Shown: positions 32,611-45,275 of the stretch, in pieces
Position numbering within the stretch: position 1 is the stretch's first letter
Layout of the letters: each line of letters begins with the position of its first letter
From: Cristatella mucedo
Lineage: Eukaryota; Bryozoa; Phylactolaemata; Cristatellidae
Direction: 5' to 3'
Assembly: GCA_009760855.2 (NCBI GenBank)
Contig: WPIO01000005.1
Location: 5,748,001-5,812,000 of the forward strand
DNA: 64,000 nt
Notes under the pieces: model-generated
Told to the model about the DNA's origin: nothing
Databases searched by the model: none
What the model saw: the letters and a program-made list of their open reading frames with translations, nothing else
Position numbers and translations under genes: made by a program

Positions 32611-33454
32611 CAGTGCATATGGCACTGCTTCGGCCGTTATGCTGCCTTGGCCATAGATTTTAGCATAATTGGTTCCTAGCCATTACAATTAAGTAACCTC
32701 AGTCAATATCTGTAAAGCTTTGGCTGATTTATCATACCACCGTTGCAATATAATCGTTTTAGCAATGCAGCCTACAAAATAAATATCTGAAAAAAGATGC
32801 CATTTACTGTTCCAACCCAGCTCAAGGCGTTTTCTTTGTTGGCAAGTTCTTAAAATAGCTGACGTTTACACAACTATCTCCAGATTCACTAGCCCAATAC
32901 GTTTTGACTACATGAAACATCGTTGCATTAGCATGGTTAGAGTATTTCGAGCTTTATATGGTAAGCCTGATTACTGGAGGGACAGCAAGGGCATCCAACG
33001 GCTAAGGTACAATAATTGGTTAAAATATTTAAAGTATAAGTTCTATGAGTAATATCCCATTGCATCTTTAGCCAACCATCAGTATTATGTGGCGAGCCGA
33101 AAGAGGATCAAAGCAAGACACACGTTCGTGGAGCCGAAAAAACTGCCACACGGGCAGTTTGGGTTGTTGAAGAAGTCAACAGTGATTAACGCATTCTTCT
33201 TCGCTGAGTGGCGTCTCAGTGCTTACCTTTCCGTTGTTCCTTAGGCCGTTCAGTTCAGGGTGTAGCTGCATTGACCCGCTATCTAATAGTAAAAATACTT
33301 TGTCATTTGAATGAGTAGTTTTGTTACAAACCCAATAACGAAACAGTCCCGACCGATGGGCCTACTTATACTCGTCCATCGAAATGAGGAAGCGGTTCTG
33401 ATGTCGATTGGCTGGGAAATGCGATCTGGCTAAGTTACCCGGTAATGACTGGAA

Positions 33455-34050
33455 TGCCTATGTCGCGGTTGCCACATTACTCCACTTCTCGCCGACCTGC
33501 ACTGGCTACCAGTCAAGCAACGGATTGACTTCAAGGTTTTGTCACTCACTTTTAGGTCACTTCATTCTTTCGCTCCAGCCTATCTATCAGATATACTCGC
33601 CCATCAGGCCAAGCATCGTACAACCCACTTTTCGGAATCCAACAGTCTAGAAATACCCCGTACAAACCTCAAATCCTTTGGAGACCGTGCATTTAGTTCG
33701 TATGCTCCCACAGCCTGGAACTCCCTCCCGACCTGCGTCAGATCATCCCCTGACCTGAACACATTTTAAAAAGAACTTCAAGACACACCTATTTAGGAAC
33801 GCATTTAGTGGGTCCCTGTAATTCGTCCTTCACGTGCTTATTCGTGCTGACACTGTGCATGCTGCCACTAACCATATTTGCATGCTGACCCTGTGCATGT
33901 AACCCCTAACCATATTATTCATTTTGTTTGTTTATCAAGCATGATTTTACTTACCATTCAGTTGCATTTTCCTTTGCAGTAAATGTAAAGCGCCTAGAGA
34001 GAGATTAAGTTCTCTGAGGGCGCTTTATCAAGTGCATTATTATTATATTA
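33455..34050 (+). mobile_element. LINE A 3' part
   Basis: It encodes [40 protein letters not shown], then [20 protein letters not shown], and a premature stop after PDLNTF. The 3' region runs through CATGCTGCCACTAACC, the terminal hairpin and an (ATT) tail. Confidence 0.9.
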
Positions 34051-34342
34051 TTACTATGTAGTTATTGAGCCTAGTAATTTCTTTTGCAGTTCCAACTACC
34101 AGGGTAGCTTTACATAAGAGTGATGTTAAATAAAGGTATTTTACCCTGCGGTCAATTGGATATCCACACCAGGCTACAATTTCAGTGTTGATGGCGTGCA
34201 CCATATCACGTCCCAAGAACCCTCGGTCGATAAGTGCTAGCCCAGTACTGAACGTATTCGACGACGGCATGTGAAGCCCAATCGGCAAAATAAGAGAGAC
34301 ATTCAGATAAACATTTGGATGAAAATGTAAATAAATCTATAC

Positions 34343-34401
34343 ACAGTCGGCTCCCCCCGACTTACGAAATAGATAGGGACCGAAAAACCTTTCGTAAGTC
34401 G
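34343..34401. repeat. Inverted repeat resembling a Tigger/pogo-type terminus
   Basis: CAGTCGG is followed by CGACTTACGAAA (34358-34369) and its exact reverse complement at 34390-34401. Starts of this kind (CAGT..., CGACTTACGA) recall pogo/Tigger terminal repeats. No transposase or matching far end was found. Confidence 0.5.
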
Positions 34402-34527
34402 AGAGTGCTATAGAATAGGTTCTACTACGATACGCTATGAGAAAAACATAGAGATACACGAATTACATTTTTTTAATACATAGCAAATAAAAAATAAATA
34501 AGAACAAGTTTACAAGATTATAATATA

Positions 34528-34582
34528 TTTATTATAATATATTTATTCCGTATACATATATATATATGTATATGGAATATGC
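34528..34582. repeat. AT-rich tandem repeat and (TA)n
   Basis: ATAATATATTTATT occurs twice, followed by a near-palindrome around CATATATATATATATG. Confidence 0.85.
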
Positions 34583-34669
34583 GTATAAACCATATTCTTA
34601 ACCATTCACAGATCAGAACCACACATTGTAAGTTATTAAATACAATTTCGAAATTCTTTTTCCTTTTCC

Positions 34670-34980
34670 TTATACACAAATTTTGCTCCTAAAACTAAAA
34701 ACTCGAAGCTTGACAGTCAATGCGGCAGGTTCACAAGATAAGTCAGCGGATACGCAGGTCAACCTTCCAAAGCAAAGTTGGAGTTTTTTCATTTCGTGGG
34801 TGCAGACTAATTCCCATAGAAAACCTGCGACTTGCGCTCACCATTGTGAACTCGGGGTTTCGCAGCAATGAATAGGAAACAAAAAGGAACAAAGCGAGCA
34901 GAATATAGGCGTACCTATCGCAGACAACAACGATAAAAACATGCAATTAAGGAAGTCACGGAGTGCCACACTATCAAAGC
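34670..34980 (+). repeat. Unclassified roughly 310-bp repeat, copy 2
   Basis: Partner of 20640-20950, in the same orientation. It follows the Tigger-like inverted repeat by about 270 bp and could belong to the same element. Confidence 0.65.
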
Positions 34981-36084
34981 TTCACAGACACGTCACGCAA
35001 CACAAACTCTTCAACAGGAAGAGGCTGAAGAAGAAGCCTGGAAGCTTCGTTCTGCCAAAGCTCAGCGATCGCCGCACTCACGACAAGGTCAAAAACAGAA
35101 AAACTGAAGCTAAGATTTGAGCACTTGGCTACTCATATCTTGATATAAAGTCCTAACCCCACAGTCGGCCAGGCTCACCGAGTAGGCTGGGCTTACTATT
35201 AGGTCAGCGAGCACTCAGGCCCGCATTGGAATGCAACACTAAAATTTCCTGCGATTTTTCATAGGCACAAGGTGTATGTGTACCTGTATATATTCCTGCA
35301 TTCATATAGATTCAAAGATAGCATGAAAATTGTTTGCACCGCGAGACTCAAACCTTGACCTTTAAATAGTATAGCGTTTAATGGATCGCTAGCTAAATTA
35401 AAATCCCCAGAACATTTGAGTCACATGAGTTATCAATATTACTAAAAAAAGTCACGACTGCTACGATTTTAGTTTTCTTACCCAGAGAAAAGTATGCTAA
35501 ATAGCCCTATTTTTAAGTATCTGGCGCTATTTCTGGCTTCTTAAATAGTCGCCATTTTTGAAGGTTATTAGTCGCGTAGCATCGTCGAAGTACTGCGAAG
35601 TAAAATTTACTTCATGCACCAAGTGACTAACTCTTAAAATGCAACTCAAAAATTGTGTCATGCATTTTCTCAGCTATCATCAAGTGTTTGAAGCACGCTA
35701 TCTTGAGCCCTACACAAACATACATCTGATACGGTTCGAAACGATGTGAGAAATCAATAACCGGAGAATAATATTAATCATTCCCTTTTGACAGTTCCCT
35801 GAGATAAGCAAATCTCTAGCAAAGCATTTCAAAACTCACTGAGATAGAAGCAATAAGCAAGAGCTTATGATCAGCAACGCATCATGCTCAATCAAGCTTA
35901 TCAAGCATACAAAAGCACACATGATCACTCTTGGAGCTACTGGTTATAAGGACTCTGGTTAGTAAAGTACACTAAATACTGCACAGGTAAGCTCGCCAAA
36001 CACTCATCAAAAAAAAGACAAATTTACATGAGCATAGGGAAAGATGAGCGGAACAGATTCTTATTTAGCTATGGGCTTAAATTA

Positions 36085-36165
36085 GCCTAGGTTAATGCAG
36101 GTGGTTACAGACTTTCGGAGCATACGAACTGAAGGTCCGATCACCAAAAGATTTCAATACAGTGT
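36085..36165 (-). mobile_element. LINE A fragment
   Basis: The minus strand encodes LKSFGDRTFSSYAPKVCN, the conserved C-terminal stretch of LINE A. About 80 bp only. Confidence 0.75.
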
Positions 36166-36429
36166 GGAAACATGCGAAGGAGCTAACATGCTGGATAGGT
36201 AGGATGATGCTAGCGAATGAAGTGACCTGTGCTGTGTGTACCTGCTGGTATGTAATTATCGCGAACGCCACACCTGCGGCCAATGGTTAAGCTGTTAACA
36301 CAGCACAGCTTACTACTCGCCTGTGGCCCATATTTAAGCAATTGACGCAGTAAAGCTTCAGGCCACTAATGTACTTTAAATTTCCCGACATTGCTTCTGT
36401 GATTCATCGAGCTCTCATATAGGCATGCG

Positions 36430-39400
36430 TTGAAAGAAATAAAGATTGAGTCTCCCTTACCGCTTACGTCCACGCCGGTGCCTCCGTGAGAATCCCGGAC
36501 TGATTGCAGAAGATTGCTGCATTGGCATTGGCCATTGCCGTTAATTGCAATGCATTGACCAAGAGCTTGCATTACTGATGGCATTTCCTGCGTGCACCAA
36601 AATAGACTATACACGAACGATAAATCTAAATGGGAGCGTCATCCAGTAGCGTTCAGTCTATTTTTAATGAACTGTTATAGATTTCCGTATTTTTCCAGGC
36701 CGTTGTCTTAGATTGCCGGTACATTGCCCTTGAATGTACATCTGCAATTGGTTGAAAGGATGCGGTTGCACTTTTAATACAGCTTACTGTAATACGCAAG
36801 AAAAATGGGATCTTCTCCCACCAACTTTTTTTATAACTGTAACATACTATCATAGATTCCTTTATTGTCTCAGGCAATTGCCGTCGATTGCCATGGATTG
36901 CCCAAGATTGAATGCGCAAAATGATAGTATGCGCGCCCACAGTAAGCGTTATGCGGTAGGATAATTACAAATTCAAACAGCCAATTTCCAGCAAATTCGT
37001 AACAGATTGCTGCAGACGTCGGGCCATTGCCGTCGATTGCTGTGCACTGCACTTGATTGTGTGTTCTCGATTGTTCAAACGGATGTGGCTGCACTTTTAA
37101 TACACTGTTGTGCAATACGCAAAAAATAACTGGAGCTTCTCTCCGCAACGTATGTAGGTCCATTTTTAACGAACCGTTCTGGATCGGTGTATTTCCCCGG
37201 GCCGTTGCCGTCGACTGCTGCGCCTTGCCGTCAATTGAAAGCGCACAATGGTTGAAAAGTATGCAAGCGCACAGGTACATGTTACGTGGGATGAGAGATG
37301 CAGTTTATCGCAACCAGTCTTGTCAATTTTTCACGGATTTTGCTATTGGTTTCTACCATTGCTGTGGATTGCCATGCATTGTTGACAGTAACGAGCAAAG
37401 TATCTTGAAAATGCCACCGCCTTACTTTGGACGTAGCGGAATGTCATATGCGAGGACAATTGGAGCTTCGCGATACCAATTTCTCGTCAATTCGCCACGA
37501 ATTTTTGAATTGACTCTGGCCATTGGTGTCGATTGCCATTCATTGCTAGCGATTTTACGTTCGCGATTGGTTGAAAAGATGTGATTGCACTTTAAACACA
37601 GTGCGCTATGACCGTTTAGATCAATTTAATCTTGGCCCAGTCACTTTCCGGTGGTTTGCGATGGATCATAATGGATCACGGTATTTGCCCGGGTCATTTC
37701 CGTCGATTGCCATGGATTGCCCAAGATTGAACGGTCAGAGCGGGTTGAAAGTATGTGCGCCGCATTGAGATGTAAGGTGGAATGAGAATTGGAGTTTGGT
37801 GCACCCAATCTCCCATCGATTTGCCACGGATTGTGGTATTGGTCGCTGCCATTGCTTTTGTTTACCGTGCATTGTTGACAATTAACATTTAAAATAGCTT
37901 GAAAGTCCTGAAATTTCACTTTTAGCTCAAAGAAATGTTAAATGCGATTACAGTTGGCACTTTGTGCAGCAATTTTGTGGTCAACTTGCCTCGGATTGTA
38001 GTGAATTTTGCTGCTTCGAGTCGAGCCGTTGCCGTAGATTGCCATGCATTGCCCGAGATTGTACGAGCGCAATCGCTCAAAATGATTTGGTAGACTTTAA
38101 CCAGTGTGCTCTGTAACATGCATTCAAAATTGGAGCATTGCAAAACCGATTTCAGGGTATTTTGCATCAGATTGCTGTAGATTGCAGTATTGGCAACGGT
38201 CACTGCAGTCGATTGCAGTGCATTGCTGCCAAATGATCGAGGGAACTGTCGAGAAATTGTACAATTTCACAATAACCGAACATTAGAGCAACGTGCAATC
38301 ACTATTAGAGCTTAAAGTGTACGCATTCTGGTCGTTTTGTGGCGGATTTCGATGGATTGGCGCACTGGCCCGGGCAATTGCAGTCGATTGCAGTGCATTG
38401 CTGCAGAATCTTCGAGGCAATTCATTACAGTGAAGTTATGCAGTATACAACAACCAAAGAGTTGAGCAGGGTGCAATTATAATTAGAGCTTCTAGTGTAC
38501 GCGTTCTGGTCGATGTGCGGCGAATTGCAACGGATTGAGGTGGGTTGTGGTATGGGACCGGACCGTTGCAGCCGATTGCAGTGCATTGTATGAGAATCCG
38601 TATGCACAATGGAGCAAAATGTTGCGGATGTACTTTGAACTGAGTATAGTCTTATATACAATGTCAATTAGGGATTTGGGATGGCGATTTGAGGATGATT
38701 TGCAGTGAAATAGAGAGGATTGCGGAAGTTTTTCAGGTCATTTCAGGCGATTGTCGCGCATTGCCACAATTCGAGGAAACCCAATTTTTTTATTTTGCGT
38801 GGGTTTGCAGACAAGACAGTGAACTGTAATGCAATAAAAACTGGAGCTCGGCGCAATCTATTTCAATTTTTTTGCGTTGGATTGAAGTGGATTTCGAAAA
38901 TTTCCATGCTACTGCATGGTGCAGCTCTCAGCTTAGCCGTGATGGGAGGTCGAGTCCCTTGCCTTGGGGGGTCGAGTAGGGCGCCTAGTACAGACCCAGC
39001 TGTTGACTCACCTAGCTTAGGTTAGAATGGAGCTTTATGCAGGCGATGCGGTTAGGAGATAGAGCGACTAATGTGGTTGTCCTAGCGGGTTCGACTTGGA
39101 CACCTAGTGCAGGCCCGGCTCCTGTTAAAGTTAAAATGAAGCCTGGTGCAGACGTTGCGGTCAGGATGTGCACCGACTAATATGCTGAAGTGGAAATAGC
39201 AGCTGCGCGCGAGGTCAGGAGTTGAGAGGAGAGAGAATATAATGAGACGCCTCGAGAGCTCGGGGCTACAGGTTGGGTAGTCGAGCAGAGACTACGCCCC
39301 GAGAGCACGGCTGCAGCGTCGGTAGTCGATGCGAGACTACGCTTCGAGAGCACGAGAGACGAACCTACGGCGACGGACCGCTAAGTGCAACTTAAACTGC

Positions 39401-40060
39401 GCAGTTGTGTTCTGCCGGCTATTCAGTTAGCTGCTCGTATCTTGGGGTGCTGTAGCGGCCCGCCTTCGGGGTTGGGACAATCGCTAGCGACGCGCGCATA
39501 GGATAGTTTATTATACTCGGGCTTAGGGAGTTCACGCAGTTAACTCCGTCGGTTCGGTGCGCGCCGCGTAAAGCGCTTGCGCCGGCGCGTAACCGCTACT
39601 AACAGGCCCACAATAAACTGTTGCTTTCGGTACCCAGTTGTGGCCGCCTGTGTTTTAACAGCACCGCAGCACTGCATCACACAGTCCACCGGCAGAGAAC
39701 CGGGGGACGACCTTCCCTGCGCGGTTACACTACTGCAGTCGATTGCAGCGCATTGCACGAGAACGGCAGTGCCAATGTAAGTGGAAAATTGTTAATGCAA
39801 TGCTCACAGAGTGTGCTCCCATATGCAATCAATAAAGGGCTTTTCGAACAGGATTTCCTTCCTTTCGCGGTGGAATGCAATGAATTTCGATGGATTGGAG
39901 TAGACTGCGGTGGATTTCAGCGGATTTCGGTGAATTGTGGTGGATAGCAGTTTTGGTTTTGGCGTGGGCCACTGCAATGTTTTTTCAGTGGACTTCGCGA
40001 AAACGCACGAGCAGAATCGCTCGAAATGTTCTGGGTAGATTTTAAATGCAGTGCAGTTGG
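36430..40060. repeat. Degenerate tandem satellite, unit about 170 bp, at least 15 units
   Basis: A core resembling CCGTCGATTGCCATGCATTG recurs at about 36543, 36711, 36886, 37035, 37213, 37367, 37531, 37705, 37862, 38037, 38210, 38386, 38574 and 38749. The mean spacing is about 170 bp (range 149 to 188). The inter-core part also repeats: GGTTGAAAAGATG-like, GCACTTTTAATACA, AATACGCAA.AAA, TGGAGCTTC. The next core at 39741 falls back into register (171 bp) if the LTR-like insertion at 38917-39729 plus its 8-bp duplication are removed. Open frames in this block arise from the repeat and are not genes. Confidence 0.88.
38917..39729 (+). mobile_element. Solo LTR-like insertion, 813 bp, inside the satellite
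   Basis: It begins TGGTGCAGC and ends CGGTTACA, with CTACTGCA directly repeated at 38909-38916 and 39730-39737. The true target duplication could be as short as CTAC, with the element starting TGCATGG. It is GC-rich compared with its surroundings. An AATAAA lies near 39611, about 120 bp before the end, as expected for an LTR. No internal coding region was found. Confidence 0.75.
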
Positions 40061-40125
40061 TTAATTCGAGAAGTCAAATGGAGTCATCTCGACAAAACGA
40101 ACGGATCCACGTACCGTACCGAAAT

Positions 40126-40128
<3 letters not shown>

Positions 40129-40199
<71 letters not shown>

Positions 40200-40216
40200 G
40201 CTCGCTCGCTCGACAG
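40129..40216. repeat. (CT)n microsatellite with flanking C-run and (GCTC)n
   Basis: A poly-C run, then about 60 bases of uninterrupted CT, then GCTCGCTCGCTCG. It keeps three frames open with Ser/Leu or Arg/Glu repeats; these are not genes. Confidence 0.98.
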
Positions 40217-40243
40217 CGCCTCATAGCCACCTTTATAAATCAA

Positions 40244-40300
40244 TCAACCTAACCTAATTCAATTAACCTAACCTAATTCTAAATCAGCCTAACCTAATTG
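40244..40300. repeat. CCTAACCTAATT repeats
   Basis: AACCTAACCTAATT or GCCTAACCTAATT occurs three times at about 20-bp spacing. The CCTAA pentamer is the reverse of the TTAGG arthropod telomere unit, but the run is too short and broken to call telomeric. Confidence 0.8.
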
Positions 40301-40424
40301 CGCTCTATGTCACTCGAGCCCACAGGCTGGTCGCACGCAGTAAAGATCAAGGTACGGCACTGGTAGTCATCCCCCAATCCACCCCGATAAAGAACTGCAA
40401 AGTCAATGTGAGCCCAAAACTAGT

Positions 40425-41560
40425 TTGTAACTCCACAACGCCACAAAGACTAAGTTGGTGTTTTCCATTGTGCACTCGGAGATAAGCGGCTTTCTGTACT
40501 CATGCGGACGGACGTCATCTCACACTTACATAGAAAAAGTAAACAACATAGCTGTGTCAGCAGGGCAGGAGAAGAAGTGAGTAGCATAGAAATAGTAGTG
40601 AAGGGTGGCTGAAAATGACGTGCCACAGCTAGCAGCAGGAGAGTGTATTTCGTTGCGTAAGAACTGCTGAAGTGAGTTCTACAGTCTAGAACCTGCAGAA
40701 CAAAGCTTCTTTTGCCAAACGTCTGTAAGTATAGTAACGGCACGGATAATGAATTTTTCATTGAGGCTCTGGGGGCATAATGAAGCTGAAACTGACGCTG
40801 CAGTTTAGCTGGGTATGAAAGAGCCGGTCCATAGCAGGCCTGAAGGGTCAGCGTAAAAACTTTACTCTGTAGTAAGAACTTTACTCTGTACCCGTTGATC
40901 GAACGGGGGCCATCGCAGCTACTTCAGCAAGTAAACACATGGCTGAACCTCCGGTATTTGTTGACTAGCCCTGCAGGCATATTTATCACCAGCTGCAGTG
41001 GCCTAATGACTTTTTAGGTAGCCCAGCAAATATGAAATGCAATAACTCAGCCTAGACAATACCAGGGAGCTAATTAAATTGTTAGCATGCCATCATGGTA
41101 GACAGTCCCTAATCTTACATAGGTATCGGACGTGAAGGCTAGCTGTAGAGACGTCTTTTTAATGAAACTTTCAAAATGTAAGCATTTTTTCAACAACGAC
41201 GGCCAAATTCAAAGCATGCTGTGACGGTTGCACAACAGCATCGCTTATTAGAAGAGCAAAGTCTCCTAGTCTAGCCACACGATTGAGGTGTTCAGTGAGT
41301 AATAGCTCGTCATTATCCTTGTATAAATAAGGAAAAGATGGGGGACTAAAACCAAATTTTGAGGTACCTCATATATTAAGGGCTCTTCGTGGGAATAATA
41401 AGCATCTGTGTCTATACACTGACATATCTCGCTGAGGTTGGACCTAATCCAGTTTAGCGTTGCACCAGTGATATCCGAGTGTATCAAGAGCAGCTCCATG
41501 AGGATCTAGTGGTAGATGATGTCAAATGTTACTGAGAAATCCAGGAGACCTGGCAGCAAA
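40425..41560 (-). mobile_element. LINE B, long degenerate copy
   Basis: Minus strand: the 3' part encodes SLSVPLLYLQTFGKRSF and MSTESRLSPSAQWKT, matching the LINE B end at 15030-15350. At 41266-41499 a worn motif B is seen (YEVPQNLVLVPHLFLIYT). Many stops and frame changes; inactive. Confidence 0.75.
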
Positions 41561-42833
41561 AGAAAAACCAACTCAGCAGCGGTTTTTGCTCACAAAGAAA
41601 ATTAGATACTTCATTTTAACATTTTCCTTGATCTTAATTCTCTCAGCTTACCAAATACATGTGCTGAATTGAACAACCTTCTCACAATATCAATGGACAA
41701 ATTGTGTGCGTGCATTTTATCCTAGCTTTGGTGTCTCGTAGATGGTGTCGTACTGGACAAGATTTCAAAAGCATTTTTATGAGGTTCCACAGCTCTTTTT
41801 CATCAGAAAACTTAGCTGGTTTGTTTCTCTCAGTGCGCTATTGATTTCTCGCATTGTCCATAACGCGGTGCGACATGACCTGCGCATGCTCAAATCACCA
41901 TACATCTCAAATCTTGACCATTGCCGTTGATATTCATTTGCAAGAGGGAGATACTTACCTATCAACAAGTTCTTACTTCGGCATGGTGCTTAAAAAATAA
42001 CCTTCAAAACGCAAATGTTTCCGAGTTCATTAGAAACACCCAGCAATTTAATTTTGTGCGTGTTTCATACTTGTAAGCTAGTTCAGGTTACAGCACGCAA
42101 AATTTGCGACATTTTTCGCTTTGTCATATTAATTTATCTTTGGCGGTAGTTTTTTGCCTCAATTTTTATTAACGCTGCAATGTTTTGAGATTTATCTTGA
42201 TTACTAGTGTGCGCACAGTTTTTGTGGCTAGCACTACATATTCATGCATGCATACCGAGAAGGAGAAAGAAAGGAAAATTAGAGAAAGATAAAGGAGAGC
42301 ATGTGAACGAGTGAGAGTGTCAAGATTCCTCTGTACAACGGGTGCTGGCGCGAATTTGCTACCAATTTTGTGGGTAGATTTTCGCCGACATTACCTTTAT
42401 ATTGCAAGGCTCTTGAACATAGTCGCGACTACAACGAAGTAATGATGCGTCACCTTATATATGATTCGGCTACGGTACGATCTTGTTTGCTAGCTTGTCT
42501 CAAAAACTCAGCCACCTAGAGGTGCTGTATTTCTAAAGTTAATACCAAGAAAGATATTTTCATGCTTGCTTACGCTAGCGTACGACGTTGCTGGTAATCC
42601 GTCGCTGCATGAGATCTTCCGAGATTTCTCCAATTCGTCCTATGTGCTCCCGGACTCAAATCTACTCTTCTTATGATTCTCTGCACCAGCATTGCGAAAA
42701 ATAATTGATGGCCGTATACTTTAGCAGTGCTTGAATTTATTCAAATAAATAATTGCATACATGCAAATGCGGTTTAGCTAATCGTCAGGCATTCGGAGCA
42801 ATAGAAGAAAGGAAAATATGCAGTCAAAAGGAA

Positions 42834-43150
42834 TAATTAAATCGAGGTGTTCGTTGCCACGAGTTGCCTATACGTTGGGTGCCAGAGGACGTAGCGGCGG
42901 CGTACAAAAAGCTGACTGTAAAAGGTTTGCTCCCGTTCGCATCGCGAAGCGGACAAAAGAGCCAAGCAACAGTTACTTGACAAGGATGTAAGTGTATCTC
43001 GTTGGACGAGCTCGGGCGCTGGCGGGTAGGTAGCACCAAGGTTGAAGAGAGATTCAAGTCCGTAGCAAACGTTGCCTCGGGTCACTGTAATTAGGCTACC
43101 CCGAGCTGGCAGCTAGCCAAGTAAGCAGCGGCCCAGAGGCGTAGCAGTCG
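42834..43150. other. GC-richer unclassified stretch
   Basis: Base composition differs from the surroundings. Two overlapping minus-strand frames (42824-43085) show no domain. At 43134 it carries CAGAGGCGTAGCAG, which also occurs at 53751; that start is common in non-autonomous DNA transposons. Confidence 0.35.
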
Positions 43151-43414
43151 ACCCATTCAGTTGACTTGTAAGAGAAAGTGCACTTCAGTCCACGTGAAGT
43201 CGACGAGTTACCCGGGCGCACCAGGACGCAGCGATTTGCAAGAGCTACCCGTAATTAGTGACTACTTGCCCTCATATGCTAGATCGCCTCATTGGAATCG
43301 CCACCCACCGAACTCATATCCCAACAGTCTAGGTACAATAATGGTCAAGGCAGGGGTCAAGTCAATGATGAGCTATGTGATTTGACAGGCATCGGGGACA
43401 ATAGAAATATTTAG

Positions 43415-43620
43415 CGTTACCTTTGCTTTGATCCCTCCCAGTCCTCCAGTTCGAAGAACTCTCTCAACTTCCATGCTGCATATATTGCTGACATCCCCAC
43501 ATCGATGGCAGCAAACTTCCTTTAACTAAATGACGATACAACCAATTTACTGGTTATAAGCAAACCAAGTGTGACTCGGAAATTGGAAACCTTAGCGCTC
43601 GAAATCGGCCTAGCTAGTAC
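43415..43620 (+). mobile_element. LINE A fragment
   Basis: It reads, with breaks, YLCFDPSQSSSSKNSLN, then MAANFL, LNDDTTNLLV and KPSVTRKLETLALEIG, the region just after the YADD motif. Confidence 0.8.
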
Positions 43621-44854
43621 GAAATGTACATTAGTCAATTACGATACCTCATAAATGATAAATATACCTGAATAAATGTGCAACACCTTCAGTCTGCCAG
43701 AGCAGACCTTGCTCAATGAGAATAAGCATGGCAAGATCTCTTAGCACCATAAGAAGCATGGACTCGGACAGCTGCCATCTAAAATCTTGCGATTAGGAAA
43801 ATTCTCTCCCCAAAGCTCGTCGAGTGAGTAATCGGATCTCCTTAAATCTGGTTATGGCATTGACCGCATTCAAACTATCCAAACAAGAATCTGACAAGCA
43901 GTAAGAGAACTTGCCATCTGCTACTCAAGCCACACTGATGTATCATAAATGGTTAGTGTTCACTGTCACAAGTCATGCATCTAAATCGACATCTCAAGAA
44001 TGAATAAAAAATTAAGGACAGTGACCACACACAAATGAGGAAGACAGAATCTCTCAATAGACAGCTGTGCAAAATAAGCACCTCGTTGCTAAATAAATTA
44101 TTACACAGGCATTGAAAATCACATTACGTGAATTAGAAAGGCAGAATCTCTCCATCGACTGTTGAGCATGACCATTGAACATGAGTTTAAATCGACATCT
44201 TATCAATAAATGAAAGCTAAAATAAGCAGTGACCACACACGAACGATGAAGGCAGAATCCAAGTTGTGCATGATCACTGAACGTGTATATTAGCACCGAC
44301 TCACGAAAGTTTACAAAATAAATATATTCGTTGCACTTTGACTGGTAGCTACAGGCTAACAGTGGAAGGCAGTGCTTATTGCCATGAGAAATCCAAGTGC
44401 TGCTCCAGTAATCAGCATCCCGTTTCTGGTTTTACGTAGACCAGCGTGTATCAGATCTCTAGATCTGTAAGAAGTACATTACATCAATCGGGCATTAAGA
44501 AAAAGCATCTAACAAAACACCTCGGTGAGGCTTCATTGTACAAGCAAATACATCGTGGTATTATGATCGCATGTAATAGGGCAACTGAGAAAGCGTTCAC
44601 TTGTGTACCCAATGCAAAAAAAATGGAATAGTGCAAGCTTAGACCTCCGACTCACAGTTTCGTAACCAGACGGTCAGTAGAAATCTTGTCAGCACAGGTA
44701 CCTGGCCTCGGATTGAACAAATAGCCTGGACCAATGGCATAGAAAGCACACACATTTGACACATCATATATGATGGAAGTAGTTGAGGAAGACAAATCCG
44801 GCTTCATTCGTACATGGAACAGCTTCAAGCAGGTTCACGAGACAAGCAAGGTTT

Positions 44855-45180
44855 TGTAACTCACTTTTAGGTCCCTTCATTCTTTGGCTCCAGCTTACCT
44901 ATCAGGTGTATGGCCCCCACCAGGCTAAGCATCGTACCACCCGCTTCTCGGAATCGGTTTACCTATACCTCGTACAAACCCAAATCCTTTTGGAGGACGT
45001 GACTTTAGTTTGTATGCTCCCAAAACCTGGAACTCACCCCTGACTTGCGTCAGGACACTCCCTGACTTGATCACATTTAAAAAGAAATTAAAAACGCTCC
45101 TATTTACCATAGCATTTAGTGGGTCCCTGTGATTATATGTGCTTTTTCGTGCTGACACTGTGCATGCAGCAAGTGTATAT
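44855..45180 (+). mobile_element. LINE A 3' fragment
   Basis: VTHF.VPSFFGSSLPIRCM-like coding remains, then CATTTAGTGGGTCCCTGTGA and GCTGACACTGTGCATGC, without the terminal hairpin. Frames are broken. Confidence 0.8.
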
Positions 45181-45275
45181 TGGCACTCTAGCAACAGCAT
45201 GTTACTTCATCACATAATTCTGCCACTTGATGTTTCTTTGGCAATGTTTCTTTGTTTCTGTTGTTCTTTGTTTCG

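Noticed and set aside
33228-33289. Possible 62-bp minus-strand exon (ACTATTAG acceptor, GTAAGC donor, open frame)
   Set aside because: Splice sites look fair, but it has no partner exon or similarity and lies upstream of the proposed start codon; it could only be a non-coding first exon.
36366-38667. Open frames of 60-175 residues in both strands across 36.4-38.7 kb
   Set aside because: They follow the 170-bp satellite; the translations repeat with the unit and show no domain or splice logic.
40046-40257. Three overlapping frames with long Ser-Leu or Arg-Glu runs
   Set aside because: Produced by the CT microsatellite.
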